Positions 45,593 to 57,959 of a DNA stretch of 64,000 bases are shown in pieces. The stretch covers positions 110,484,683-110,548,682 of the forward strand of contig NC_073693.1 in assembly GCF_029784155.1 (NCBI RefSeq). Reading direction: 5' to 3'. Each line of letters starts with the position of its first letter. Position 1 is the stretch's first letter. A model generated the notes under the pieces. It was not told the DNA's origin. It ran no database searches and saw nothing but the letters and a program-made list of their open reading frames with translations. Position numbers and translations under genes: made by a program. The DNA is from Uranotaenia lowii. Taxonomy: Eukaryota > Arthropoda > Insecta > Diptera > Culicidae.

Positions 45593-46989
45593 CTGCCGTA
45601 ATCTGGAAATCTGACGTATGCGCCAGCGAGCAAAATTTTCAGTACGGAGCTTTTTGCAAAAACGTTTGTTTATTGAGCCTCCGAGCAAATTCCAATAATC
45701 AAATCTGTACACTATGAGTTTAAATGATGATAAAATATGGCCAAATACATGATTTGTGGAAAAAGGTTTATTAACGGAAGTTATGTTACCAACGTCATTT
45801 TGTTGTGGAAACAGCTATTATTTTTCACTGTTTCCAAGACCAAATGACGTACATCCATCGTAGCATGCGACAAACCATTTCCAGATATTTTCTTTCACAA
45901 TCAGTCAAATATTCGCGGCTCGTGGATGGTAAGCTGTATCCGAACTAAAAAAAATTAAGTTTATAGCTGAGTACGGTAGCATGAGCGAGAGTGAGCCTGA
46001 GGATAACCCGGTAATAGAACAGGTGCCTGGACTAACGAAGCGTGAAACGAAGCATTTGGAATCTGTGGCTAAATGGAAACAGATGCATAATGAGATCCTC
46101 ACAACATGTAAATGTGAATTCAATTGCTCGAATCACATTTCCACAGTGAGGAGAACTAAAATAAATGAAGAATATTGGAACCTTTTTCCTGGATAAGAAG
46201 AGGGTCTTCATTCTCAAGCACAGCCTTCGCCAGGACGTTAAACGCCGACGGGTAGAACCTGATATTTCCGAATCAGGTTTCAAAAAAACATTTTCATAAA
46301 TTAAAAATAAATTGATAATAATATTCTTCCTCTATAATTAACGTATACCTTATGAATTTAAAACAATAATTTAATAATCCAATCAGCTTGTCAATATTTT
46401 CACATATTATTTTATTATCAGGTTGGATAGATGAAGTCCTATTGTGTTTGTTTCTTGCAAAAAGGAAGTCCACACTAAAAGGCGTCATTCATTATGGACA
46501 AAATATGAAACACAAAGACTTAATTAAGACCCAACCCCACCTTCTTCCGCCTTTTCCAACCTCCTCGTGAAAACGCAAAGCCATTGTCACCTTTTGAAAT
46601 TAAGAAACATTTTACAAGTAGAAAGGTGTAAAAGGTATAGTCCCTCATTTCTATAAGTCCTGAAGCTGCCATTAGTAATTTACTAGTAATTTCAGTTCGT
46701 AGAATTAAAGAATTAGACAAAAGCAGTATTTTATTATGGTCCTCACACTTACTGATACTTTGAGACGTGATCAAAGCGTTGCTCACATATTTTTTTATTA
46801 AACTTACGTCACGTTGAGTAGAAATGGCGCATACGTCATTTTGTTTTCATAATGTTATGTAGGTATTTTTTTACATTTCTGAACATATTTTTATCTCATT
46901 ATGTCGAGTTTGGTATCTTCTATCGTTCAACTGCAAAAAACACAAATCGGTAATGTTGGCGCATACGTCAGATTGCCAGATTACGGCAG
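45593..46989. mobile_element. 1.4-kb DNA transposon with CTGCCGTAATCTGG ends
   Basis: The left end reads CTGCCGTAATCTGGAAATCT and the complement of the right end reads CTGCCGTAATCTGGCAATCT; the match continues through GACGTATGCGCCA. ACA flanks it on both sides (45590-45592 and 46990-46992), a 3-bp duplication. It lies inside a minisatellite unit of a Helitron-like element. It carries a broken transposase-like gene on the plus strand, so it is a deletion derivative of a larger element. The superfamily is not clear; a 3-bp target fits PIF/Harbinger or CACTA-like groups. Confidence 0.7.
45981..46299 (+). pseudogene. N-terminal remnant of a transposon-associated protein, frameshifted
   Basis: An ATG frame of 71 codons reads MSESEPEDNPVIEQVPGLTK, then a cysteine cluster CKCEFNC, then TVRRTKINEEYWNL and a stop at 46194. 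The pattern of spaced cysteines followed by R..I...YW.L is familiar from repetitive insect proteins linked to DNA transposons. From 46186 the +1 frame continues FLDKKRVFILKHSLRQDVKR and ends at TAA (46297-46299), so a frameshift near 46185 is likely. The catalytic part is missing. The link to transposase is from memory of the family and its place between terminal repeats. Confidence 0.5.
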
Positions 46990-47195
46990 ACATGTATATT
47001 TTGGTTCCATTTGCTTGACTAGTTCTCCAGTTAGGTTTAAAATTGTAAAAAAGCAGTCGCTATTCTTATTTCCCCTCTGGAAAATAGAAGAGTACCAAAC
47101 ATTCATAGAAATATTTCTCGTAGCCAAAACCCCTCCCATGTCGAATTTGGTACTGCTTGCTTGAATGGTTCGCAAGTTATGCAAACATTTCGTTT

Positions 47196-47527
47196 TTGCA
47201 TTGGATAATGTAATGTTAATGGTTTTTCTTACTTATTCAACTGAAAATCGGAAATTAAACAAATTTAAGCTTTTGGAAAAGTTGTATAAGGTAAGATATT
47301 GGAATAAGAGACTGGTTTTGTATGCCCATATCAGGCAGGTTAAATGCCTATATCATGAAAAAAAAAAGATTAGTCTTATACATTTTTTTATTTTTTATCA
47401 TTGAAACATTAAATCTACGCTCTCTCTATACACAATCTTACAGCGACAACAAAAGAGCTTAATACTGATTCGATAAAAATACGATATGAACAAAATATTA
47501 CCATGAAATAAGGCTACCCTCACTATA
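47196..47527. other. Gene-free stretch left of foldback
   Basis: The word GAGACTGGTTTTGTATGCCC near 47307 loosely matches the complement of GCGCATACAGCCCGCCTCTC near 48574, which may mark an outer element around the foldback at 47528-48223. This is weak. Confidence 0.3.
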
Positions 47528-48223
47528 AGACTGCCCCAAATTGGAATGGGAAACTTCAAACCTGTGAAATGTACTGCGCTGCTGGCTAAAATTGATCCTA
47601 GGCCTAGTAAATGCCAAATTTGGCCAGATCGGATCACGGGAAGGGGTCACTCAACGAGCCTGAAGTTTGTATGGGATTTTGAGACATTTTGTTCGGGAAA
47701 AACATGAAAAACCAGTTTTTATCAATAACTTTAGTTCCCTTCGGCCGATTTCTTTTGAAAACGGTTTTTCTTAAAGCCTCAATTAGGAAAAATATTTCAT
47801 CCGAAGACTGTATTTCGATTCGAGTTAAGATTAAAAAGCTATATGGCTTCAAAAAATGACTAACTGTTTTTAAGGGTGGTATTCATCGATCTTACCACGC
47901 TAATCACTCGACCACCAAGACGTTTGTTGCTAAATGTAAAATGCAATCCTCGGATGAAATATTTGTCATAATTTAGGCTTTAAAAAAACCGTTTTCTAGA
48001 GAAATCGGCAAGGGGAACTAAAGTTATTGATGAAAAACTGGTTTTTCATGTTTCTCCTGAACAAAATGCCTCAAAATCCCACACAAACTTCAGGCTCGTT
48101 GAGCGACCCCTTCCCGTGATCCGATCTGGCCCAAATTTGGTATGAGATCTTGTACTAGGCCAAGGATCAATTTAAGCTTGCAGCGAATAACTTTTTCAAA
48201 AAGTCGGGTCATTTGGGGCACTC
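47528..48223. mobile_element. Foldback element flanked by TA, 0.7 kb
   Basis: Two arms of about 270 bp (47528-47800 and 47950-48223) are inverted copies. Shared words include GCCAAATTTGGCCAGATCGG (left) with its counterpart GATCTGGCCCAAATTTGGTA (right), and ACTTTAGTTCCC with GGGAACTAAAGT. Ends are AGACTGCCCCAAA and, in complement, GAGTGCCCCAAA; TA flanks both (47526-47527 and 48224-48225). No transposase is present. Open frames in the arms mirror each other and are not genes. Confidence 0.7.
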
Positions 48224-51200
48224 TACTCACTATGCTTAATACACTAGAACTAGTGATAACTAAAATTTCGCCAAAATTTCAACCTGGGCGTATGCCTCAC
48301 ATCCGTTTCTACCATTTTCAATTAAATAATATCAAAATTTTGAAAATGTCAATGAAATATAGCTAAAAACATAAATATGCGCATTCAACCCGCCGTTTTC
48401 GGAAATCGGCTATTTTGACTACTTTCACTATGAAATAATTTTAACAAAAAATGTAAGAGGTTTTACAGTAGAATTGCTCTAACGTATGTTAAACAGATGT
48501 CCGCTCATGTAAATATAGTTTTCAGATTCTTATCTATTGGAGTATAGGAGAAAATGAGTACTTTCCTCAATTTGCGCATACAGCCCGCCTCTCCCCTACA
48601 ATAAAGCATCTTTTATCGTTAAATGTTAAAATGTTAAAAATAAACATTCCCTTAAGTAAATTGGAAAACTAAGTTCAAGGGATTCAGTTCATCCTGGCTG
48701 AACGAGATTTCAATAAATGCATAAGATTATTTCGCGAAAAATCTGTTTTATGACCAATACATGCTTTTCATCTATACCTCGAAGGTGGCTCTCAGTTCAC
48801 TTAGGCGCAACGCATTTTTGCCATTTCCACTGTATGCCACATTGAAATTTTCTAATAGAATCGTAAAAAATTGGAAAAAAAAATCTGATTTACATTTGAT
48901 AGGTTGGTTATCATGTTCCGCATTCGCTGCAATAGATAACTCATTTTTTTTCAAATTGGCGTTCAGTTTGGTCTGGTCGAATCCCGTCCAAATATGAGTA
49001 TGAATAATGCAAAATTAATGTTCGTTATCTGGTCATTATTGAAATTTTTGGTGATTTATGTATACGCTCTACACACTTTTTAATTAGCTTGATTGACTAC
49101 TCACATCCACCTTAAATCATTGAACTCGAAATGAATCATAAATAGTTGTAAAGCCATATTCAATTCAACGCAAAAAAATTTCTCATTGTAATTAAAACAC
49201 TTTTATAGTGTATAAACATTTCGAATTCCATGATAGCTGGCGTGTCTGGGTGGTCTGGTGTCTGGGATTGACAGCACATTCACAATGAACAACACTTATG
49301 CTCTCTCTTTAAACATCAATAACGGCGCCGACCACGTCCTAGTAGTCAATGGATTGAATGAAAATAGAGAAAAAGGATTGGAAGATTCATAACTCATGCT
49401 TTAGGACCGAGGTTACCTCTGCATCCTAGCAAAACAATTTTGGTTTGGAAATGGATGGTAGGATATGACTAGGAGGCACTTTTGACTAGTGCGCTTCAAT
49501 ATTATACATCCTGTTCTTTTGGTCTTCCTGTGTTATTGAGATTATCATTTCTATTCTTTATTTTTATAAATGCTTTTTTAAAGGTCTGTTTCCAATATTT
49601 CAAGAGATTTTCGAAAATTTTTGTTTATGTTTTAACAGTTTTATTATGATAGACTTACTTTTTAACATTACTACTTCTTATATAGACTTAATCAATAAAA
49701 ACTAGGTTGTAATAAAAAGTACAATTTTAAAACGCATAATAAAACTTGAACCTTGTCATTGTGAAATATTCTATTCTAGTCTTCAATCTTATCGAACCCT
49801 TTTGGCCAATTAAATCGAGCTTTAAATGCAGTGCAGGATATCGTGTTTCGAAAGTTGCATTACGAAAAAATTGCATTTTATCTCCAATGTCTAGAGTTCT
49901 TTTTTTTTAATTTCTGGTGGATTTTGACTGATACTTGAAATTTTTTAAATGAACCTAATTCGTCGATAAGTCGATTTCAAAACCCTGTTACGGTATATCA
50001 TTTGAGTAAATTGAACCAAAATTCTTGTAGCTTTAAGTTCTGTTACAATATTTTGAACATGCTTTTTATTCAAAAATAACAGCTCAGATTTTCAGGCCGA
50101 ACCTGAGGATAGTGTTTAAATTACGTTCACTGATGTATGCTTAACTATGTTTTATTTATATACGTGTAGAAGAATAAGAGATATGAAAGTTAGATACACG
50201 AATTTGTATCATTAGACCATTATTGCATAAATGCATAATTTTTTAACTTTATACTCAGCCTATATTTGTTATTTAAGCTCTCACAAACCGAAACATTCAA
50301 AAGAGGAATGAGAGATTTAATTAATCCCAAAAAATATAAATTGTAACACAACTTCATCGGAGAACGTTTGAGCTTTTCTGATATAACATTTAGAAATTAT
50401 TGATGTTGCAATTGTTAAAAGTTTTGCGCACGTAAACACAATTTCTTCAAAATCACTAGCATTCACATCATAGAATTTCTCAAAAAAATCACCTATTTCT
50501 TAGTGTTTCGACATTTTCCCATTAAAATATTTTTGTGTCATTTTTAAAAAGTAATTGTTATGTATAATACGCTCAAAGCCATTAATAAGGAGAAAATCTG
50601 ATCTTAGAAAATATCACATTATTGAAAACATTACTTGGGCCTACTATTGACTTCTCTGTTTGTCTATTGTGAAAGGGATTGTTTCAGATGGAGTTCACAT
50701 ATTAAAATCTGATACTTATCTTTCGGTCAGGATTTATGGTGAAACACATTTCGAATATTTGCAGAAATGCGAATACTTTTCGAACCTCCATTTTTCCCGT
50801 TATACCGTCGATTATTCTTTTGGTTTTGATTTCCATTCCTCGCTTATCCCATTTCCGCCTCCGCAGTCTTCAAACATTTACAGCACAAAATGAACTTTTT
50901 AATGGATGGTTTAAGAGTCTTCAAACTTTTTCAGCCAAAAAAAAATACAACCGTCATCGACGGCCACAGCCTACCAAGAGCACGCTCTACACACTTTTTA
51001 ATTTTGCAAAAAGTCAACTGTAGTTGACTAAATATGATCAATTGGCAAAACTGAGTTCCACTAATGAATTTTTAATCCAATTTTAATCTACGATTTTAAA
51101 TGATAATTGAAACTTTTCCAGCTGATTAACCCCCAATTTCGTATTTTTGATTCTGATGTACTTTTTTTTTTGTTTTCCTCTGCTAAAGCAAACATCGTGA

Positions 51201-52081
51201 GTTCAGCTTCAAATGAGTTCGGTGTTCGGCACAAAAGCTCTAATCCGTTTATCGCTAATAATCCGCTAACTTTTCGTTAGCGGTTTAATTTTGCTGCTAA
51301 ATTTTGATTGAGCTAGCGATTTAAAAAGTTCCTCTATTTTTTTTCGATCCTTCAACTGAAGACCGCTTACTCACATATACTTATTTCAAATTCACGTATT
51401 ATTGCTGATAGAAGTTAACTTTTAATAATTTTTAGGCTGAAGGAACAATGCGTAACATTATGACTCCAATATGTGCTGCAGGTGAAAATTGTCACATCGA
51501 CTGTTCTTAGTGGAGAAGTGAGTACTAGAATAAAAAAAAGAAAAGAGTATTTTCGGTCATCTCACAAACCGGCTGCGTGCCACGCAGATTAACATTTTAT
51601 CTCTCAAAGTAACATTCTTAGAAGAAGAATTCAACAAAAGTTTAACAGTAATTTAACATCCTTTATTAAGCTCATGGATTTAGAGGCCGTTGATATTTTT
51701 GACCATGCTTGGCATCGCTCCTCAGATTTGCCCGTTCAGAGTAAGAGCGTGTATTTTTTTCGCTGTGCTCTTCCCAAGCAGAGAATCTTTAAAAAATGCT
51801 CCGTTTCCTCCAGAGCGACCAAGCGTCCACCCAAGTGTGGGCAAGAGAAGCAAGCAAACTGATGAAGTGCGTTCTCGGTGCAGATTAATTCGTTCGCACT
51901 CGGGCGAAAGAGAAGCTTTACAGGAAACTCGGTTTGTCTTCATCGGTTGCGTCTGGATCGATGTTTGGAAGTGCGTCAGAATTTACAATGCAGAACATAA
52001 ATCTAACGGAACTGAATTAATAACGCCAAAGGTAGTAAAGATAGAATGCTGGTGTTTTCGACAACATTGATCTGTATAATA
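48224..52081. other. Long gene-free stretch
   Basis: No gene is recognised. The sequence CGCTCTACACACTTTTTAAT occurs twice in direct orientation (49065 and 50983). A perfect 8-bp-stem hairpin, CCGCTAAC-TTTTC-GTTAGCGG, lies at 51263-51283. The pieces 49235-49500 and 51700-51970 are richer in G and C, but their open frames lack motifs and overlap on both strands. Confidence 0.4.
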
Positions 52082-52362
52082 AAGCGCATATTTTGATATG
52101 AAATATAAAGTTTAGAAGTCCACCAATAGCGAGATATAAATCAAAACTTTCTTGTTTAGCATTTTTGAGCTTTAGTTTCTTCTACAAAGTTATTTATCTT
52201 AACAAAATACACAACTTTGCTTAACATATCAAAGTTCTACAATCTTAACCCAAGGAGATACGGTTGAATTAAAAAAAAATACTTGAAAAAAAGTTATTGT
52301 TATTATCGCGCTATTTTTAAATCTCTCGCCTTTAAATTTTATATCAAAATATGCGAATTAAC
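52082..52362. repeat. Inverted repeat of about 280 bp
   Basis: GCGCATATTTTGATATGAAA near 52084 is matched on the other strand by TTCGCATATTTTGATATAAA (about 52340-52360). The similarity extends weakly inwards (CGAGATATAAA against CGAGAGATTTAAA). It is probably a small foldback element; I see no clear target duplication. Confidence 0.4.
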
Positions 52363-53432
52363 AACTTTGCCCAAAACACCTATCTTTTCATTCCTGAGCG
52401 AGTTCCTCTAGATTGATGTTCTGCACCAGGACAAATGATTTGCTACGAAAGCTTTCTTCGGTCGAAAAATATCAAAAGCGTAGCGGTTAAGGAAGATAAA
52501 TCCTAAATATTACGATTTGTGAAAGTTTTGAAGTTTTATTATTAAATTTTGACCCAGATCATTGCGTAATGTTCACGGTTTGTTTAAAAGACAAAGATTT
52601 TTGGATAATTTTAGTAAATGTTACTTTTCGAATTGCTGCTTTTGTAAATTGATGCTTCCCACGTACGATATTAAAAGTACATAAACCTAAGTATACAGCA
52701 ATTTGCGGATGCCCGAATATTGTGAAAAAACTGCTTGGATTTTGCCCAGTTTTATCCACATTATTTGGAAAATGAAACAAGAAAATCAAATTCAGTTTAA
52801 AATTGTTTGTCAAAAATTGGGTTTGTGAAAGTTTATTTCATCAAAAATCAAACCAAACTTTCCTTTGTATGCTTTAAACATAAATTTGACACTGCTGATG
52901 TGTTGCAACAAAAAAATGTAAGTCGTTTTCCTTCACTAGATGAATGTCTGGAATTTTCTCAGATTTGGCCGGATATTGCTCGGTTTATGGAATGGAGAAT
53001 TTCAGATTATTTACCCGGTTTTCACCATGTTTTTCAAATAATTTGCCAGGAAGTGCCCGGCCCGGCTACGTACAAAAATAGTTCATACATAAACCTACAT
53101 TGGACCTCTTCAGCATTGAAATCTTTCTGGCTGGATACACTGAGCTACGCAGCAGCGTCGCTAGAGCACAATTTTCTAGCCAGCTCCTTCTCTTTTCTTT
53201 AGAGCGTGCGACGTCCACCCGACCGTCAGAGCAACCGCAATCGGGCGCACTCGGCAAAAAGATAAGTGAACGTTGATCGGCTGAGCAGTGCACTCGGAAA
53301 CCGAAATGATAAAAGTGTTATTCGTTCTCTGCTCTGTTCTGTTTGCGAGGTGTTGGACAAGCATGTTTTTGACTAAATAACTGCACATGAAAATAAGACA
53401 AAATCAACATAGAATGAATAAGTATTGTCAAG
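52363..53432. other. Gene-free stretch with one dispersed-repeat fragment
   Basis: About 52950-53090 on the minus strand resembles the repeats at 22645 and 59626 (GCCGGGC..., AAACCGGGTAAATAA, CCGGCCAAATCTG). The 131-codon open frame at 52807-53202 includes this repeat and is not called. The part 53150-53340 is richer in G and C without recognisable coding sequence. Confidence 0.35.
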
Positions 53433-53440
53433 CTGGTCAT

Positions 53441-53860
53441 AAGACTGAGTTGATTTGAGATCATTTTCGAAACAAGCTTCGTTTTGGCCTAAAACTCATC
53501 CATGATTTTTTTTGCAGAATTTTTAGGTAACGTTAAAATGATTAAATTTCGACTGTTATGTTTGTACGGAAAAATAAACAATTCGTTTTTGAATTCGAAC
53601 ACGATTTTTCTTCAAGCCCTAAAGAGAGTTTTCGTTTTTTTTTGTCAATTTGTAAATTTTCTAACGGAAATTTCCTGCTGAACAATTTTGTCGAAGACCG
53701 TTCCTCAGTATTTCATCAGATAACCGAGTTTTAGCCTGTTGGATGGAATTGAAGGCAGATCATTCAAACCCAAGAAATGGATGAGTTTCGAACCAAAAAA
53801 AAAAGCATTTTGAACTATGGTTTGAGAAATTCGAAAACAACCCCAAATCATCTTAGTTTA
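53441..53860. mobile_element. Second copy of the 17365-18182 foldback family, with one arm mostly deleted
   Basis: The left arm AAGACTGAGTTGATTTGAGA, AAAACTCATCCATGATTTTT and AATTTTGTCGAAGACCG follows the order of 17365-17720. Only the outermost part of the right arm remains (CAACCCCAAATCATCTTAGT near 53840). CTGGTCAT on the left (53433-53440) and CTTGTCAT on the right (53861-53868) may be a mutated target duplication. Confidence 0.6.
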
Positions 53861-53868
53861 CTTGTCAT

Positions 53869-55032
53869 TAAACCGTTTATTTAGTCTTCGGTTTAAGCAA
53901 AGATGAAACAAGTTTGAAAAGATAAAAATTGCGTTTGGCAATGCTCCCATAATAAGATTTATAAATTCCTTTCATGCAAGTTTGAAAAAGGAGAAAAGGA
54001 TTTGAAACTACAGAAAAAAGATGTAATATTATTCATGCTATAAATAATGAATATTTTTGCGTTGTTTTTAGTAGTTTTAATATACAATTTTATTTGGTTT
54101 TTCCCGTGTTATAGATGTAATGTAATTTAATTTATTTTGATGGTCCCGGGTAGATTCTCCGGCGCTTAGGACCGTGAAACGTTCTATGTGTTTGAATATT
54201 TAAATTCCATTCTGAATTTATTGTTTTCGTAAGCAGCTTTTGTCACATTCAGATGAAGTTTCTTAACTTTTTATAACTTTTTTTTAAATAAATCAAAAAT
54301 TTTTAATTTAGATTTAAAAAATTTCAACCCATTACAAGATATCACAATATTTTTGTCTTTCAAAAATATTAATGTGAAATAAACATTTAGATTTGAATTA
54401 TAAATTTAGCAATTTTGGCTTTCCTTTGATTGTAGCTATGATTGTCAATTTTGTATTTCAATTTCATTTGTAATTTGATAGTACGATTCTGAATTCAGGT
54501 TTCAAATACAGATTCCGGATTCCAGATACGGATTCCAAATTTTAATTCCATATTCAGTTTCTAAGGTATTTTTTTTTCGACTTTCAGTCACGACTATCTG
54601 ATTAACGTTCCAACGTTTAAATCCATAAATGATCATCGTCAAGTTGAAATGTTTAATGTTTGTTGACTAAAATTTTAAAAATTCTTCACAAATTATCCGA
54701 TTTGTACCTAAAATTTGTCTTATTTCTTTACAGGTTTGATCGGCTGATCGTATAAAGCTGCCATTTGTATCTGATACTGTATTTTATTACAATATTTACT
54801 GTTATTCATTGCAGTCTGACTTGCTTTGTGAAAATCCGTCCTACTTTTTACTATCGCGGTTTATTTTTCAAAGCATAAATTTATCACAGTTAAGACTTTT
54901 CACTTATTGTTTGTTTTGGATTAGCGTTGCTTTTTTGATTTTTTTTTCTTGTGTGTTGAATTGTTTTAAAAGCATTGGATGTATGTTTTCGGTGTCTTTT
55001 TTTAGGTTTATCGTTTAGAATTTTATTCATCA
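53869..55032. other. Gene-free AT-rich stretch
   Basis: A short patch of degenerate 13-bp-satellite-like words lies at 54490-54560 (GATTCTGAATTCAGGTTTCA). The 69-codon frame at 54809-55018 is hydrophobic by T-richness only. Nothing else is recognised. Confidence 0.35.
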
Positions 55033-57096
55033 CTAGCTGACCCGGTGTGCTTTGCTACACCTTCCAAAATTTATTGAAATTTGTGGTTCCTAGTTATTCA
55101 AATATTTATTTTTTTGCACAAAATTTTAAATTCAATTAAAAAATTATTTAAATGTTTCATCGAAATAAAATTGCCACTTTTTTATTTTAAAAACTTAATA
55201 ATTTTTATTTTATATCCGTGTTTTAATCCTTTTTATGACTATGGATCTCTTTGCTTCATAAGTTTATAACTTATACCAAAATATTTTGTTTATGTATGGA
55301 TCTTCGCTGTCCCTTTTTTTAATATGGAGTGGGTTTCAAGCTTTCATAGAACATTTTATGAATCAAAATAACGTCAAGGGACATTTATTTCACCCATTCG
55401 TTCTCGAATTAAATTGTGAGAGTGACCCTTTTACCCATCTCTGTATCCCTAATTGAAAGATGAGGGGTCTCATAACATCAGAAAAACACTTCTTGTATAC
55501 AAATACGATCCCATATCATATATGTCTTCCTTCGCTATAAATTCGCGAGCTATTCAAAAACTGGATGACCCTCTCTCCATTTTATATATGTATATAAGAT
55601 ATGTATATGATAAGGGGGCCTAAAACCATCGAAGAAACATTGCCCGTACACAAATATGCTCCCATGTAAATTTGGTTCCATTTTCTCGATTAATTATCGA
55701 AATATTTAAAAAAAATGTATAAGTGACCCTCTCCCCACTTTTTATCGTTCCACTTAATGGAGGGATGAGTGTCAAACCACCGGAAAAACATTTCTTGTGC
55801 TTCGATACCTTCTAATGCCAAATTTGGTTTCGTTTGCTTTATTAGTTGTCAAGTTATGCTATAAAATTTTTATCAGAGCCCCTCTTCCAACCTATCTTCT
55901 ACCTGGAAGGTGGGGATCAAGATCAAACATTCCGTGTATTTAAATACACTCCTATGCTAAATTCTGTTCCATTTGCTCGATTGTATGATTGTTCCCAAGT
56001 CATATTCGGTTCCATTTGTTAGATAAGTTAGATGCAAAACAATCGTATGTGTACTCCCGTCTTCCCTAACTGTATCCCCAATTGAAGGAGAAAGAAGTCT
56101 CAAAAGAAGAAATAACCATTTTACGTATCCAAATGCTTTCCCATGCCAAATTTGTTTTCATTTGCTCGATTAGTTCTCAAGCTATGTGAATAAATTTAAA
56201 GGACCCCCCCTCCCCCCTCTATTTCCAATCACCCCACTGGAAGGAGGCAGTAGTACCAAGTATTCACAGAAACATTCCTTCTGTTCAAATTTCCCCCCAA
56301 GCCAAATTTCGTTCCATTTGCTGGGAAAGTTCCCGTGTGAAGAAACAAATTGTATGGGAGCACCCTCCACTCTTAAGATTTTCAGACTGTAAGAACGAAG
56401 AGTTCTCAAACTACTATACACACATTTCTCGTAATCAAATACCTTCCCACGCCAAATTTGGTTCCATTTACTTGATTAGTTTTCCAGTTATACTGAAAAT
56501 TGTAAAGGAGATTCCTCCCCACTTTCTTTTTCCTCAATGGAAAGAAGGAGGGGTACCAAATATTCATAGAACTATTTATCGTACCCCAACACCCTTCCAA
56601 GCCAAATTTGGTTTCATTTGCTCAAATAGTTTTCAAGTTATCCAATAAAAAAGGTATGAAAGACCCCCCTCTTATTCCTGTATCTCCACTGGAAGGAGGG
56701 AGGGGTCTGAAAAAATTATAGAACCATTTCTCGTATTCCACTACCCTCCCATGCCAAATTTGGTTCCATTAGCTTGATTAGTTCTCCCGTTCTGTACAAA
56801 ATTGTAAGGTAGGCCCCCTCCCCCCTTTCTATCTCCTCACTCGAAGGAGGGAGGGGTTCCAAATATTTTTAGAAATATTCCTCGCACCCAAGCTCCCACC
56901 CATGCCAAGTTTGGTTTGATTTGCTCGATCAATTCTCGAGTTATGACGACTTATTACTATTAAATGAAAGACCCCCTCCCCCCTTCCAGGAATAGGGAGG
57001 GGTCCCAAACTATTATAGGAACCTTCCCCGGCCTCCAATACCCCCATCTGCCAAATTTCACGCAAATCGGTTCAGTAGTTTTCGAGTCTATAGGGA

Positions 57097-57149
<53 letters not shown>

Positions 57150-57171
57150 AATTCATTTTTATATATATAGA
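55033..57171 (-). mobile_element. Helitron-like element with internal minisatellite, copy 3 (minus)
   Basis: On the minus strand it starts TCTATATATATAAAAATG at 57171, has (CTGT)13 near the start (57097-57148), and ends GCACACCGGGTCAGCTAG at 55033. The flanking bases on that strand are A before and T after. The interior consists of the same degenerate units as copies 1 and 2. No Rep/helicase gene is present. Confidence 0.72.
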
Positions 57172-57189
57172 TATGTTATATGATTATCT

Positions 57190-57447
57190 TAATGTTACTT
57201 CTTAATTTGTTCAGCGGAAAATTTCATTGATAATTTTATAAATTGACACGAGAAGAAACAAAAATAATGTTGATTTTTCACAACAAAATATTCAATTTTT
57301 CCATACAAACATAACAGTTCAAATTTACTCAAGGAAACGTTACTCAAAAGTACTGCAAAAATCATCGATGAGTTCTGAACCAAAACACAGCTTTAAAAAT
57401 CACAAGGCTTGAGAAATTCAAAAATGGACCCGAATCGACTCAGTCTA
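57190..57447 (-). mobile_element. Single arm of the 17365-18182 foldback family
   Basis: It matches the right arm at 17831-18182 (TTGTTCAGCGGAAAATTTC, CCATACAAACATAACAGTTC, CGAATCGACTCAGTCTA) and ends at the expected CTCAGTCTA (57447). The other arm is missing; the Helitron-like element ends about 20 bases to the left. Confidence 0.6.
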
Positions 57448-57953
57448 GTGAGCATGTCACCAAACAACCACTTTATTGCTCTTTAATCCAATAACCTTTC
57501 CGATTGCCGTCGTAAACAATTTTCATTGCATGCAACAGATGGCTCGCCCTTGTCCCACCAACAATATAAACGCACCGAGATTGTTTGTAAACAATAATGT
57601 GTACCGGCATTTTCCCCTAATTTCCACTAGGAGAAGGCGGTAGGGGAAAATTCACCCTGTTGCGCTTTCCCGCGGTGGAATCGGTTCCAATCGGTTGATC
57701 GCCCTGGCAACCGGACGGCGTCAGCTGGTTTTGTTGACAGACGCCCGGATGTAAACAAACGGAACTGCGTCGGCGCCGCCAAATCGATCCAACCGATTAA
57801 GTACTCATGCGCGATTCCGCCATTTTTTTCTCCCTTTCGATGTTGGTTCAAGTTCGCTGCCGAGCATTTGTAGAGTAGGAACAATTTTCACCCATAGGTC
57901 ACGATGGGGGTCAAATGGCTGGCGTCGTCACTAAAAAAGCACCGATTTCGGGC
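57448..57953 (-). other. Start of XPR1 intron 1, GC-richer
   Basis: This follows the splice donor of the XPR1 exon on the minus strand. It is richer in G and C than most of the window, as often seen near the 5' ends of insect genes. The 85-codon minus frame at 57627-57884 has no motif. Intron enhancers may be here, but I see no specific site. Confidence 0.5.
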
Positions 57954-57959
57954 ACTTAC
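57954..57959 (-). other. XPR1: Splice donor of XPR1 coding exon 1
   Basis: GTAAGT on the minus strand follows GAG, a consensus donor (GAG|GTAAGT). It cuts exactly at the point where the XPR1 protein continues in the next exon in known relatives. Confidence 0.75.

Larger units (their letters stand above)
45403..47195 (-). mobile_element. Helitron-like minisatellite fragment, split by a 1.4-kb transposon
   Basis: The pieces 45403-45592 and 46993-47195 carry the same units as the full elements, in reverse (GTTCCATTTGCTTGA, TTCATAGAAATATTTCTCGT, CATTTCTCGTACCGAAATAC). The element at 45593-46989 interrupts one unit, and joining the two sides with one ACA restores the unit. Neither true end is seen; the left part is lost in the gap. 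Confidence 0.6.

Noticed and set aside
52807..53202. 131-codon plus-strand gene
   Set aside because: The frame runs through a fragment of a dispersed repeat (compare 22645 and 59626), has no motif and no splice context.
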